A stretch of 64,000 nt of DNA from Nitrospirillum iridis (GCF_014205765.1 NZ_JACIIZ010000005.1:384837-448836), one strand, 5' to 3'; positions 9,347 through 18,087 are shown, counted from the stretch's first letter. Made by a program: numbers and translations. Notes: generated by a model not told the origin, from the sequence alone.

Positions 9347-10224
9347 TGCCGGTGTCGGATTTCTTTTCCGACCTGTCTGACGAGGAATACGCCCGCATCG
9401 AGGACGCGCTGCAGTCCACGGCGCGGGGTCGTGCCTTTTTGCGCATGCGGGACCGCCGGGGCCGCGTCGTCGCCATAGACGACGTCCGGCGCCTGCTGAA
9501 GGAAGCGAAGACCGGGGGCGAGGTCGACAGCTCCGGCGCCCACATCCGCATCCTGCGGCGCGAACTACAGGAAATGGCGTCGCACATCGCCCAAACGCGG
9601 CGCGAGATCGCGGCGCTGAAGCCGGACGATCCCTCGGCCAACCGCATCATGTTGGCGACCGAGGAATTGGACGCCATCCTGCAGGCGACCGAGCACGCCA
9701 CCACTGAAATCCTGAACGGCGCCGAGCGCATCCAGTCGGTCGCCGACCGCCTGCGCGGCGAGTCGCCGGCCGTGGCCAGCGAACTGGACAACGAGGTCAT
9801 GGAAATCATGACCGCGTGCAGCTTCCAGGACATCACCGGCCAGCGTATGACCAAGGTGGTGAACACCATGCGCTATATCGAGCGCCGGGTGCACACCATG
9901 ATCGAGATTTGGGGCCTGGAGAGCGAGGCGGCCGAGGCCATCATGGACGATCCGCAGGACGTCCGGCCCGATTCCCACCTCATTCATGGGCCGGCGCTGC
10001 GCGGCGGCATCGACCAGAACATGGTCGACGCGCTGATGGACGGCGGCGGCTTCGCGCCGGTCGAGGCCCCGCCGCCCCCTGCACCCCCACCGCCACCGCC
10101 CCCCGCGCCGCCGCCAGTGCCCCCACCGCCGCCGAAGCCGGCACCCAAGCCCGCCAAGGCGCCGGAACCACCCAGCAGCGACGGCAAGTTGAGCCAAAGC
10201 GCCGTGGACGACATGTTCCCCTGA
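9343..10224 (+). CDS. cheZ: CheY-P phosphatase CheZ
   Basis: Dephosphorylates CheY-P. The 293-residue protein has the long helical core and the catalytic signature SFQDITGQRMTKVV, with Asp163 and Gln167 matching E. coli Asp143/Gln147. A strikingly proline-rich linker (about 242-276, runs of P and PPA) leads to a C-terminal peptide LSQSAVDDMFP that resembles the CheY-tethering tail of CheZ. The tandem ATGs at 9343 and 9346 overlap the cheY stop. The proline linker is longer than in enterobacterial CheZ and may act as a stiff spacer. A strong terminator follows. Confidence 0.92.
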   Translation: MMPVSDFFSDLSDEEYARIEDALQSTARGRAFLRMRDRRGRVVAIDDVRRLLKEAKTGGEVDSSGAHIRILRRELQEMASHIAQTRREIAALKPDDPSANRIMLATEELDAILQATEHATTEILNGAERIQSVADRLRGESPAVASELDNEVMEIMTACSFQDITGQRMTKVVNTMRYIERRVHTMIEIWGLESEAAEAIMDDPQDVRPDSHLIHGPALRGGIDQNMVDALMDGGGFAPVEAPPPPAPPPPPPPAPPPVPPPPPKPAPKPAKAPEPPSSDGKLSQSAVDDMFP

Positions 10225-10231
10225 TCACCAG

Positions 10232-10270
10232 CCCCCGGGATGCCTCAAGCGCCCCGGGGGTTTGTATTTT
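10232..10270 (+). terminator. intrinsic terminator after cheYZ
   Basis: Stem CCCCCGG (10232-10238) pairs with CCGGGGG (10254-10260), followed by TTTGTATTTT. It sits 8 bp after the cheZ stop. Confidence 0.85.
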
Positions 10271-10423
10271 CCCTTTGGTGGTCTTCGGGATGAAAGATTG
10301 GCGGCGGCGGCACAACCCTGGCGACAGCATTCCAAGCATTTGCCATGCTGGAAGCCAGGATGATGTCCCCGCCAGGGCCGCGGCACCCGGGCGGCCGCCA
10401 GTGGGGTGATACGGGGCTGACAG

Positions 10424-11173
10424 ATGAGGGCACGCGGCGCATACCGGCCCGCCGCCGGCGCGATCACCCGGCGACACACCTTGGCCATCGGCGCGGCCGC
10501 GCTGCTGCCACTGTCGGCGCGGGGCGCCCGCGCCGACAGTGGCGCCATCCGCGCGGGCGGCAACCCCGCCTGGTTCCCCTATAGCTGGGAGGAGGGGGAG
10601 CGCCTGCGCGGCCTGGGAATGGACCGGGCGGAGGCGGCGCTTGGCCACCTGGGCCTGACGGTCCTGCCCATGACCTTTGGCCGGTGGCCGCGGGCGCTGG
10701 CGGCCCTGGCCCATGGCCAAGTCGACCTGCTGGTTTCCGCCCTGTGGAACGCCGAGCGCACGGCCCAGATGCTGTACACCGCCCCCTATGCCACGGACGA
10801 TGTGTGCGCCTTCGTCCGCCGACAGGACCTGGAACGATACCACGCCGTGGCTGACCTGTTCGGGCGGGTCGGCCTGGCCCCGCTGGGTAGCGCTTATGGC
10901 GCCGATATGGATGCGCTGGAGGCACGGGGCCTGAACCTGGAACGCAGCGGCACGATAACGGGCATGTTGCAACGCGTCCGCCATGCGCGGGCCGACTATT
11001 GCGTCCTGGTCCGCCAGAATGGGCTGCATCTCCTGGCAAGCTTGGACCTGGCGGACGATCTGGCGCCCCTGCCCTTTCCCCTGGCCCCCGTGCAGGTTCG
11101 CATGCTGATCACCCGCGACGGCCCCCTGGCGGGCCGGCTGGAAGCGTTGAACGGCTTGATCACCGGCGTATGA
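10424..11173 (+). CDS. solo periplasmic solute-binding-fold protein (SBP_bac_3-like)
   Basis: A 249-residue exported protein with the fold of family-3 solute-binding proteins. A twin-arginine-like signal (TRRHTLAIGAAALLPLSARG) ends near residue 38. The core shows AGGNPAWFPYSW, RWPRALAALAHGQVDLLVSALWNAERTAQMLYTAPY and a second lobe to the end; the 'G.vDll.s.l.t.eR' pattern is typical. No ABC permease or ATPase is nearby, so it is a solo protein, perhaps a sensor input or an orphan binding protein. It starts at an ATG about 150 bp after the cheZ terminator. A functional analogue lies at 57093-58007. Confidence 0.78.
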   Translation: MRARGAYRPAAGAITRRHTLAIGAAALLPLSARGARADSGAIRAGGNPAWFPYSWEEGERLRGLGMDRAEAALGHLGLTVLPMTFGRWPRALAALAHGQVDLLVSALWNAERTAQMLYTAPYATDDVCAFVRRQDLERYHAVADLFGRVGLAPLGSAYGADMDALEARGLNLERSGTITGMLQRVRHARADYCVLVRQNGLHLLASLDLADDLAPLPFPLAPVQVRMLITRDGPLAGRLEALNGLITGV

Positions 11174-11250
11174 CGTCACGGGCTGGGGCGAAAAACGTGT
11201 CGCGCATACTTGTCTTGGGTGGCACCCTGTCTGTATTCTCCGACGGTTAG

Positions 11251-11310
11251 AGCAGATCGCACGAAGGCGGAATCGCCTCTGCGCGTCAAGCTGCTCGCGG
11301 ACAGTCTCAA
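11251..11310. repeat. interspersed palindromic repeat, copy B
   Basis: AGCAGATCGC, then the hairpin GAAGGCG-GAAT-CGCCTCT, then GCTGCTCGCGGACAGTCTC. It matches copy C closely in the tail. It lies between 10424-11173 and 11343-11765, about 30 bp before the next start codon. Confidence 0.8.
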
Positions 11311-11342
11311 GCGAGAGCCGCCGCCCCACCGGAAGCCCCCCC

Positions 11343-11765
11343 ATGACCGGCAAACGCTCCCTCATCGAATTCGTCGTCGTCCTGCTGGCCTACGGCCTGC
11401 TGATGACCCTCGCCATGGTGGCGCTGAACAACGGCTGGGCCCAGGGCGGTGCCCGTACCGCGGTGGCCCTGGCGCCCATGGTGGCCTGCATCGGCATCTG
11501 GTGGGCGGTGGTCCGCCACCTGCATCGCAGTGGACCGGAAGAGGCGCGGGTGCAACTGATCGCCATCGGCTTCGCCTTCGTCGGCACGGCCTTGCTGACC
11601 TTCACCTATGGCTTCCTGGAGGTCGCGGGCTTCCCGCGCCTGTCCATGTTCGTGGTGTGGCCGCTTATGGTCCTGCTGTTGGTCGTGGGCCAAGTCCTGG
11701 GCCGCCGGCTGACGGCATCACGGGGGGAGGACCCGTCGGAGGGGGAGCGGGATGACGAGGAGTAA
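11343..11765 (+). CDS. four-helix inner-membrane protein
   Basis: A 140-residue integral membrane protein with four predicted helices (about 8-28, 37-56, 72-94, 98-118), ending in an acidic tail (GEDPSEGERDDEE). I do not recognise the family. It starts at ATG 11343, right after repeat copy B, and is followed after 54 bp by a small XRE regulator with its own AGGAGG. Small membrane proteins paired with a YozG-like HTH regulator are common in bacteria, and the two probably form one unit. Substrate or role unknown. Confidence 0.75.
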   Translation: MTGKRSLIEFVVVLLAYGLLMTLAMVALNNGWAQGGARTAVALAPMVACIGIWWAVVRHLHRSGPEEARVQLIAIGFAFVGTALLTFTYGFLEVAGFPRLSMFVVWPLMVLLLVVGQVLGRRLTASRGEDPSEGERDDEE

Positions 11766-11819
11766 GGTCCGGCGGGCCCCCGGCCGTCGCCGCACCGTGT
11801 GCCAGGAGGGGCCACTGTC

Positions 11820-12020
11820 ATGAACAACCGGCTGCGTGAAATGCGCGCCCGCTATGGCTGGACCCAGGCGGACCTGGCCCGCCGGCTTGAGGTGTCGCGC
11901 CAGACGGTCAACGCGTTGGAGACCGGGCGCTATGACCCCTCCCTGCCACTGGCCTTCCGGATTGGGCGCCTGTTCGGTCTGCCCATCGAGATGATCTTCC
12001 GCGACGATCCGTCATCCTGA
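11820..12020 (+). CDS. small XRE-family HTH regulator
   Basis: A 66-residue single-domain Cro/CI-type DNA-binding protein. The helix-turn-helix is [20 protein letters not shown] plus [19 protein letters not shown], followed by the '[13 protein letters not shown]' tail that defines the short YozG-like subgroup. AGGAGG at 11804-11809 fixes the ATG at 11820. It is likely co-transcribed with the membrane protein ahead of it and may regulate that pair. Confidence 0.88.
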   Translation: MNNRLREMRARYGWTQADLARRLEVSRQTVNALETGRYDPSLPLAFRIGRLFGLPIEMIFRDDPSS

Positions 12021-12042
12021 CGGCATGCGGGTGCGCGGGCCT

Positions 12043-12645
12043 TCAGGACCGGGGCCGGGGGGCCCCATCCACGAGCAGGGCGCGGGCGCCGGTGCGTAGC
12101 AGCCACGTTCCGGTGATGTAGCACAGCACCGCCAGGACCAGGCTGACGGGGATGATGCCATACCCCAGCAATTCAGCCTTTGGATCCCACGTGCCGCTGG
12201 ATGTGATGCCGAATTGCAGGGTGCCTTGCCCCCGCCAGAACCCCACCTGCGCCGGCAGCACCGGTTTCAACAAGGCGATGACGGCGAACGCGCCCCCCAT
12301 CATATACAGCAGGAAGGCGCCCAGGCCGGACACCAGGGACAGGGCGCTACGGCCGCCCCGGTCCAGGAGCGCCAACACCAGCGGCACGGGCGACGTGCCG
12401 GCCAACGCACCCGACAATTCGAACTCCCGCACAAAGGCGCGGGCAAAATCGTGGGGGGCGCCCAGCTTGCGCAGGGCGTCGTCCAGCGCCGCTTGGCCCT
12501 GGCCCAACCGGTCGATCAGATGGGCCTGGATTTCCATCACGATCTGCTGGCGGTCGGCCTCCGGCAGCGGGCGCAAGGCCCAGCCCAGGCGCTGAATGTA
12601 GAGCGCCGCCACCGGCGGCAACGATGATGTCCCGTCAAGACCCAT
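12043..12645 (-). CDS. HAAS-domain (DUF1700-like) membrane protein
   Basis: A 200-residue protein. The first 85 residues form the helical HAAS domain (YIQRLGWALRPLPEADRQQIVMEIQAHLIDRL and ALRKLGAPHDFARAFV), followed by two or three transmembrane helices (about 105-135 and 165-190). It overlaps the upstream padR gene by 11 bp. PadR plus a HAAS membrane protein is a recurrent pair in which the membrane protein is thought to control or be controlled by the regulator. The signal sensed is unknown. Confidence 0.85.
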   Translation of the reverse strand: MGLDGTSSLPPVAALYIQRLGWALRPLPEADRQQIVMEIQAHLIDRLGQGQAALDDALRKLGAPHDFARAFVREFELSGALAGTSPVPLVLALLDRGGRSALSLVSGLGAFLLYMMGGAFAVIALLKPVLPAQVGFWRGQGTLQFGITSSGTWDPKAELLGYGIIPVSLVLAVLCYITGTWLLRTGARALLVDGAPRPRS

Positions 12646-13009
12646 GACCGCCCTCCCCCTCCAGCAGTTCGTCAGCTTCCACCAGCGTTGTCAGGGTCTG
12701 GCGGAACCCTTTCCATATTTCCCGCATTTCCGTCAGCAGGGTCAGCCCCGCCGGCGTCAACGCATAGTATTTGCGCGGATGGGTGGCACCGGCGTCGAAC
12801 GCCCAGCGGGCCACCAGCTTGCCATCCCGCTCCAACCGGTTGAGCAGGGGGTAGAGCGCGCCCTCCGACACGACGGCGCCGGCGGCGGCCAGGATTTCCA
12901 GGCCATACGCCTCCCCCCGTCCGAGGATGGCCAGCACCACCAGTTCGGCCGCGCCCTTGCGCAACTGCGTCTGCCAGCTTGTGACATCCATGGGCGCACT
13001 GTTCCACAT
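12635..13009 (-). CDS. PadR-family transcriptional regulator
   Basis: A 124-residue winged-helix repressor: LRKGAAELVVLAILGRGEAYGLEIL, SEGALYPLLNRLERDGKLVARW and HPRKYYALTPAGLTLL are the PadR core, and a short C-terminal dimerisation helix follows. The ATG at 13009 is preferred (AAGG five bases upstream); an ATG at 12991 would trim six residues. Its stop overlaps the HAAS gene. A palindrome CTTGC-TAT-GCAAG lies directly upstream and is the obvious autoregulatory site. Confidence 0.9.
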   Translation of the reverse strand: MWNSAPMDVTSWQTQLRKGAAELVVLAILGRGEAYGLEILAAAGAVVSEGALYPLLNRLERDGKLVARWAFDAGATHPRKYYALTPAGLTLLTEMREIWKGFRQTLTTLVEADELLEGEGGHGS

Positions 13010-13014
13010 GATGC

Positions 13015-13027
13015 CTTGCTATGCAAG
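13015..13027. promoter_or_regulatory. candidate PadR operator
   Basis: CTTGCTATGCAAG, a perfect inverted repeat with a 3-bp centre, five bases from the padR start codon. It overlaps the ribosome-binding site and would block expression when bound. Confidence 0.5.
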
Positions 13028-13062
13028 ATATCGTGCTTATGAGAGGTGCGCGGCCTGGCCCC

Positions 13063-13758
13063 TCACGCCAAGGCGTGCGCCAGCGCCTGTAGAACCTGGG
13101 GGTTGCGGCACATGGTGACATGGGCGCCGTCCACGGCCACCACCTGGCCCAGGGGTTCCGGAACCCAGCAACTCTGCCAGGCCACCACGCCGTCATCGCG
13201 GCTATAGATGGCGGTGGTGGGCAGTGGGAGGGGCCGGGACAGGCGCTCCGGATCCAGATCCTCGGGGTAGTGGCGGGCGCAAAGGCGGATCAGCGGTTCC
13301 AACGGGCTGGCGGTGGGCAGTCGCACAGGGCTGCCGATGGTCACCACCCGGCGCACCCGGTCCGGCCGGTCCTGGGCCAGGTCGCGGGCCAATAGCCCGC
13401 CCATGCTGATGCCCACCAGATCCACCAGCGCGCCCGAGACGCCGTGGAGCTCATCCAGCCGCCGTCGCAGACCGTCTCGGGCGGCAGCGGTGGGGCCCCA
13501 GTTGATGCCTTGGCCCCATGGAACCGCCGCATGGCCGCACCGGGCCAGGAAGTCACGCAGCGGCCGGGTGAAGGCGTCGCTGGTCAGGAAGGCGGGTATG
13601 ACCAGCACGGTCCGATCACCGGCCGGCTGGGGCGGCGGCGGAGCGGGATGATAGCTGGGAAGCGACCAGAGTTCCCCCCACAGACGGCGGTAGGGCGGGC
13701 GGGCGACCGCCCCGGTTCGATCGAAAACGCCTGTCAGATCCCGCATCGCCAGCCCCAA
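13063..13758 (-). CDS. alpha/beta-fold hydrolase, lipase-like
   Basis: A 231-residue alpha/beta hydrolase without a signal peptide. The strand after the oxyanion region is TVLVIPAFLTSD, and the nucleophile elbow is LVGISMGGLLARDLA (GxSxG). A late TTAIYSRDDGVV supplies the likely acid Asp and DGAHVTMCRNPQV the catalytic His. The pattern resembles small esterases and triacylglycerol-lipase-like proteins that act on membrane lipids. The start may be 13758 or the internal ATG at 13746. No pathway context. Confidence 0.85.
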   Translation of the reverse strand: MGLAMRDLTGVFDRTGAVARPPYRRLWGELWSLPSYHPAPPPPQPAGDRTVLVIPAFLTSDAFTRPLRDFLARCGHAAVPWGQGINWGPTAAARDGLRRRLDELHGVSGALVDLVGISMGGLLARDLAQDRPDRVRRVVTIGSPVRLPTASPLEPLIRLCARHYPEDLDPERLSRPLPLPTTAIYSRDDGVVAWQSCWVPEPLGQVVAVDGAHVTMCRNPQVLQALAHALA

Positions 13759-13806
13759 CCCGCACGTCCCCGAAGGATTTGGGACATGCGGGGCACCGTC
13801 AAGCCG

Positions 13807-16071
13807 TCATGACCGCGGCTTATCCCAAAGGGCGACATGGACCGCCAGCGCATCGGCCAGGGCGCTGACGACACCAGACCAGTCGCCGGGCCGGGCTTGG
13901 CGGAACAGGCTGGCGGTGGGGTACCAGGGACTATCCGTCCGGCGGGTCAGCCAGCGCCATTCGGAGCCGGTGTCCAGCATCAGCCACAAGGGCCGTCCCA
14001 GACCGCCGGCCAGATGGGCCACGGCCGTGTCCATGGTGATCACCACGTCCGCCTGGGCCAGAACGGCGGCGGTGTCGGCGAAGGTGCGCAGGCCATCGGC
14101 CATGTCCAGGAAGTCCTCCCGCACGGCCATGGGCAGGTCGATCGATTCCAGATCCCGGCGGCCGTCGTCGGTCTGCACCGACACCCACCCCACCCGGCCG
14201 GCCAGGCGCGGGTCGGTCAGCAGCGGCACCAGCGGGGCCAGACGCGGCGCCCGGTGCCGATGGTAAGGGAACTGGGTGGAACCGGCCCAACTGAACGCCA
14301 CCCGCAGGGGCGGCAGCGTTTCCAGAATGCCCGACCACCTTTCAACCGCGTCAGCCGGCGGCACCAGATACGGCACAGTGTCCGCCGCCCAGCCCAGCCC
14401 CGTGCCCGCCAGCGACAGCAGGGCCAGGCAGTCCGCCTGGACCCACCGTTGGCCGGGCAGGGGCGTCGGCAACGACTGTTGCAGGGTGCCGACATCGTCC
14501 ACCAGACCGGACGAAGCCAGCAAATCCAGCAGGGTGGCCATGCCGCGGAAAGCCACCCGCACGCCCGCCGCCCGCAAGGGACGGGCATAGCGGATGAAAT
14601 GCAGGACGTCGCCATGTCCTCGGGTGGCGGTGATGACCAGATGCAGGCCGGGACATACCGCGCCATCCCACACCGGCACATCCGCCAGGGCCGGGCCCTG
14701 GCCCGGCATGCGCGCCCGCCAGGCGAAATGCGGGGCGCCGCCGACCACATCGCCCTGTTGCAGCAGGGCCATGCCCAGCCCCTGGTGCAGGACGGCGCTG
14801 TTGGCGTCCAGGGTGGGTGGGTGCAGGGCCACGGCGGTGCGGAAGCAAGCCTCCGCTCCCTGGGGATCGCCCCGGCGCAGGGCGATGAAGCCGCCATTGG
14901 CATGGGCTTCGGCGGAGTCGGGGTCAAGGGACAGCGCGGCCGCGACCTGCTCGGCCGCCTCATCGATGCGATTGGTGTCGATCAGCGCTGCCGCGGCCGT
15001 CACGCGCAGATCGGCCCGCTCCGGTGCCGCCCGCACGGCCAGCAGAATGGGATCCAGCGCGCCGTCCGGATCATGCGCCGCCAGCCGCGCGACCGCCAGG
15101 TCGCGCCATGCCTCCACCCCGGGCGTCACCGCCGCCCGTTCGGTGGCGACGACCACCGCCTCGCGGGCCAGGCCACAGGCGCACAGGGCGCGGGCCAAAT
15201 TGCCCTGGACCCGGCCCCGGTCGACGGTTGGCGGGGGGCCCTTGCCGGCGTCGGCTTGCGCCTGTTCCTGCGCCAGATGGTCCAACGCCAGTCGATAGGC
15301 GGCCGCGGCGGCGAACGGGTCACCCTGGGTGAAGCGCGCATCCCCCAAGTCGCTCAGCAGGATCCCGCGGACGCCGATGACGACCAACGCGTTGTTCAAG
15401 ACCTCGGCCGCCTCCGCCGGGCGGCCCAGTTGATACAGGGCCACGGCATGGTTGCGGTGATGATCCAGCACCTGGGGGGCGTACCGGACGGCGGCCGCGA
15501 AGTGACCGATTGCCGCCTCGTCCCGGGTCTGCAGGGCCAGGACACCCAGCATGTTCCAGGCGTCGGCGTACGTCCCGTCCTCCGCCAGCGCCTCCCGGCA
15601 CAGGGCTTCCGCCCCACCCAGATCGTTGATCCGCAGCCGCTGACGGGCCAGCGCCAACAGGCCGGCGGCGTCCCCCCGCGGCGGTGCGCCAGCCGCCATC
15701 TCGGGAACGACCGCCAACCGGGCCGTCACCTCCGCCACCCAAGGGGCGTCGGGCGGGGCCAAGGCCAGCGCCCGCCGCCAACTGGCCGCCGCCGCCTCGA
15801 CCCGGCCCAAATCGGCCAGGACCTGGCCCAGGGAGAGGTGAAGGTCGGCCATGGTATCGAAGCGCGTCAACGCCTCGCGGATATGGGCCTCCGCCTCGGT
15901 CAGGCGGCCGGCCTGGGCCAGCGCCATGCCCAGAAGATGGGCGGCATCACCCCGGCCCGGTTCGTGCGCCAGCACCTGACGATAGATGCCCTCGGCCGCC
16001 TCCATCTTGCCGGCCTTGTGCAGGCCCACGGCATAGCGCAGCAGATCGTCGGTTTGGAATGTGTCGTTCAT
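13807..16071 (-). CDS. TPR-repeat glycosyltransferase-like protein
   Basis: A 754-residue cytosolic protein. The first ~430 residues are tetratricopeptide repeats (for example LLRYAVGLHKAGKMEAAEGIY, GDAAHLLGMALAQAGRLTEAE). The C-terminal ~270 residues form a GT-B-like domain (RGHGDVLHFIRYARPL, VAFSWAGSTQFPYHRHRAP, ADVVITMDTAVAHLAGGLG, then GSEWRWLTRRTDSPWYP), the signature of TPR/glycosyltransferase proteins common in Azospirillum relatives. These are distantly like O-GlcNAc transferases or GT9 enzymes. Target unknown; flagellin or polysaccharide modification is one guess. An in-frame ATG at 16104 adds 11 residues and also has a purine-rich site, so the start is uncertain. Confidence 0.87.
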   Translation of the reverse strand: MNDTFQTDDLLRYAVGLHKAGKMEAAEGIYRQVLAHEPGRGDAAHLLGMALAQAGRLTEAEAHIREALTRFDTMADLHLSLGQVLADLGRVEAAAASWRRALALAPPDAPWVAEVTARLAVVPEMAAGAPPRGDAAGLLALARQRLRINDLGGAEALCREALAEDGTYADAWNMLGVLALQTRDEAAIGHFAAAVRYAPQVLDHHRNHAVALYQLGRPAEAAEVLNNALVVIGVRGILLSDLGDARFTQGDPFAAAAAYRLALDHLAQEQAQADAGKGPPPTVDRGRVQGNLARALCACGLAREAVVVATERAAVTPGVEAWRDLAVARLAAHDPDGALDPILLAVRAAPERADLRVTAAAALIDTNRIDEAAEQVAAALSLDPDSAEAHANGGFIALRRGDPQGAEACFRTAVALHPPTLDANSAVLHQGLGMALLQQGDVVGGAPHFAWRARMPGQGPALADVPVWDGAVCPGLHLVITATRGHGDVLHFIRYARPLRAAGVRVAFRGMATLLDLLASSGLVDDVGTLQQSLPTPLPGQRWVQADCLALLSLAGTGLGWAADTVPYLVPPADAVERWSGILETLPPLRVAFSWAGSTQFPYHRHRAPRLAPLVPLLTDPRLAGRVGWVSVQTDDGRRDLESIDLPMAVREDFLDMADGLRTFADTAAVLAQADVVITMDTAVAHLAGGLGRPLWLMLDTGSEWRWLTRRTDSPWYPTASLFRQARPGDWSGVVSALADALAVHVALWDKPRS

Positions 16072-16106
16072 AGGCCCGCCGCTCTCTTCAGGGTTCGCCG
16101 TCATTC

Positions 16107-16136
16107 AAGATTCCCCCGGCCAAGATTCCCCCGGCC
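16107..16136. repeat. 15-bp tandem direct repeat
   Basis: AAGATTCCCCCGGCC occurs twice head to tail (16107-16121, 16122-16136), with a degenerate third unit to about 16151. It overlaps the 5' region of the TPR gene. Confidence 0.8.
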
Positions 16137-16278
16137 AAAAGGCCCCCGGCGAAATACTATCCGTTTTGTCGCATGATCCGGGCGAAAGGGCGTTTTGCAA
16201 GCCGGCTCGCACCCCTTATCTTCGCCCTACCCGGGAGGGGCCGGTCTGGTCCCGTCCGGACCCAACAGGAGGAAGGCC

Positions 16279-16623
16279 ATGTCTCAATTCCGTGCTCCGT
16301 CCCCCGTCCGGCAGACCGCGTCCGCGGATGTTCCTGCCACGCCGCAGACCGCGGTAACCGTCGCGGCCGCCCTTGCCGGCGCGCTGGCGCTGGCGGCTTT
16401 CGCCGGCCCGGCGCATGCCCAGGCTACCGAGAAGTGCTACGGCGTCTCCAAGGCCGGGCAGAACAGCTGCGCCAACGCCGCCGGTACGCACTCCTGCGCC
16501 GGGCAGTCCACCAAGAACTACGATGGCCAGGACTGGAAGGCGGTGAAAGCCGGCACCTGCGCCGAGATGGGCGGCAAGACCGCGCCCTTCAATGGCACCG
16601 GCACGCCCAAGGACGGCAAGTAA
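16279..16623 (+). CDS. DUF2282 (bufferin-precursor-like) secreted small protein
   Basis: A 114-residue exported protein with a long N-region, a hydrophobic signal segment (about 25-42) and cleavage near AHAQ (48). The mature part has four cysteines at 53, 64, 73 and 94 in the DUF2282 pattern ([44 protein letters not shown]). DUF2282 proteins are known as BufA-type precursors of copper-binding bufferins, matured by a DUF692 (BufB) enzyme with a BufC partner. Neither partner is here; a CLC transporter follows instead. AGGAGGA at 16267-16273 fixes the start. It may be an orphan precursor served in trans, or an unmodified relative. Confidence 0.88.
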   Translation: MSQFRAPSPVRQTASADVPATPQTAVTVAAALAGALALAAFAGPAHAQATEKCYGVSKAGQNSCANAAGTHSCAGQSTKNYDGQDWKAVKAGTCAEMGGKTAPFNGTGTPKDGK

Positions 16624-16725
16624 GATCCGGGCGGGCGGCAGGGCTTCCGCATAGGCGGCCCTGCCGTACCCCCTTCAGGGGCATGATCCGGCACCATCCC
16701 CGTCGCGTGAACAGGCCCCCACATC

Positions 16726-18087
16726 ATGACATTGGCAGCGTACCGCCGCACCCGGCGCCTATGGCTCTCCCGCGAAGGCTGGCAGCGGCGGCTGGTGTTC
16801 TGGGGCGGTGGTGTGTTGGTCGGCTTGGCTGCCGTCATCTTCGCCACGCTGGCGGACAAGGTGCAGGAACTGTTCACCGGCGCCATAGCCGGGCGGCCCT
16901 GGCTGCCGCTGCTGGCCACCCCGGCCGGCTTGGCGCTGTCCGCCTGGCTGACACGCGCTTATTTCCCCAACGCCGGGGGCAGCGGCATCCCGCAGGCCAT
17001 CGCCGCCCGCGAACTGCGCGACCGGACGGAGCGCACGGCCCTGGTCTCCATCCGCCTGGCGGTGGGAAAGGTCATGCTGACCCTGTTGGGCCTGGCGGTC
17101 GGCGCCTCCATCGGGCGCGAAGGGCCGACGGTGCAGGTGGGCGCCTCGCTCATGCACCGTGTCGGGGCGACCTTCGGCGGGCGCTTCCCCGGCCTGCTGC
17201 TGGCCGGTGGCGCCGCTGGCGTGGCCGCCGCCTTCAACACGCCGCTGGCCGGCATCGTCTTCGCGATCGAGGAGATGGGACGTGGCTTCGACATGCGCAC
17301 CGGCGCCCTGGTGCTGGCTGCGGTGACCGTGGCGGGCGCCGCCCCCCTGGCCATCCAGGGCGACTATCTCTACTTCGGCCAAAGCACGGCGCACATGGCG
17401 ACGTGGCAAGACTGGGCGCTGGTGCCGCTGTGCGGGGTGCTGGGCGGCCTGGCCGGCGGCGCCTTCAGCCGCGTGGTGGTGCGCATGGCCCGGGGCGTGG
17501 GCCACTGGCCGGGCCGGGCCGGCCAGGCGGGTCGGTGGATCAAGGCCCACCCCGTTTCCTTCGCGGCCCTGTGCGGCCTGGCCATGGCCCTGTTGGGCCT
17601 AGCCACCCGCGGGGACACCTACGGCACCGGCTACAGCCAGGCCAAGGCGCTGTTGGAAGTCGCCGCCCATCCTGAGGCTGCGGCCGCCGTCTCCCCCCTG
17701 TTCGGCCCCGCCAAATGGCTGGCCACGGCGCTGTCGTCCGTCAGCGGCATCCCGGGCGGCATCTTCTCCCCCTCCCTGGCGGTGGGGGCGGGGCTGGGGG
17801 CGGAACTGGGTCACCTGCTACCCGGCGCCAACGCGGAGGTCGCGGTGCTGGTGGGCATGGTCGCCTACTTCGCCGGCGTGGTGCAGGCGCCCATCACCGC
17901 CTTCGTCATCGTGCTGGAGATGACGGGCAACCACGCCATGGCCGTACCCATCATGGCCGGCAGCCTGATCGGATGTGGCGCCGCCCGCATGATGGGGGCG
18001 GAGGCCGTCTACCACGCCCTGTCCCACGGCTTCCTGGACCGGGCGCACAAGACCATCAAGGCCCGGGGCCCCTCCGCCAACCGCTGA
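16726..18087 (+). CDS. CLC-family chloride channel / H+:Cl- antiporter
   Basis: A 453-residue inner-membrane transporter of the CLC family with about ten helices. Selectivity-filter motifs are present: GSGIPQ, GREGPTVQVG (with the gating glutamate of ClcA Glu148), GIPGGIFSPSLAVG, and a late AEAVYHALS whose Tyr may match ClcA Tyr445. The intracellular proton glutamate also has a counterpart (FAIEEMGRG), so antiport is more likely than a pure channel. There are no CBS domains. It lies about 100 bp after the DUF2282 gene; co-transcription is possible, but a functional link is not shown. Confidence 0.95.
   Translation: MTLAAYRRTRRLWLSREGWQRRLVFWGGGVLVGLAAVIFATLADKVQELFTGAIAGRPWLPLLATPAGLALSAWLTRAYFPNAGGSGIPQAIAARELRDRTERTALVSIRLAVGKVMLTLLGLAVGASIGREGPTVQVGASLMHRVGATFGGRFPGLLLAGGAAGVAAAFNTPLAGIVFAIEEMGRGFDMRTGALVLAAVTVAGAAPLAIQGDYLYFGQSTAHMATWQDWALVPLCGVLGGLAGGAFSRVVVRMARGVGHWPGRAGQAGRWIKAHPVSFAALCGLAMALLGLATRGDTYGTGYSQAKALLEVAAHPEAAAAVSPLFGPAKWLATALSSVSGIPGGIFSPSLAVGAGLGAELGHLLPGANAEVAVLVGMVAYFAGVVQAPITAFVIVLEMTGNHAMAVPIMAGSLIGCGAARMMGAEAVYHALSHGFLDRAHKTIKARGPSANR

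Noticed and set aside
9980-11365. 461-codon minus-strand frame over cheZ and the binding-protein gene
   Set aside because: Spans two well-supported plus-strand genes and a terminator; composition is that of an antisense shadow.
13837-16176. Long open frame of 779 codons on the plus strand opposite the TPR-glycosyltransferase gene
   Set aside because: In high-GC DNA with strong third-position bias, antisense frames stay open. The translation is compositionally odd, with Gln/Gly/His-rich stretches and no domain, whereas the minus frame has clear TPR and glycosyltransferase motifs.
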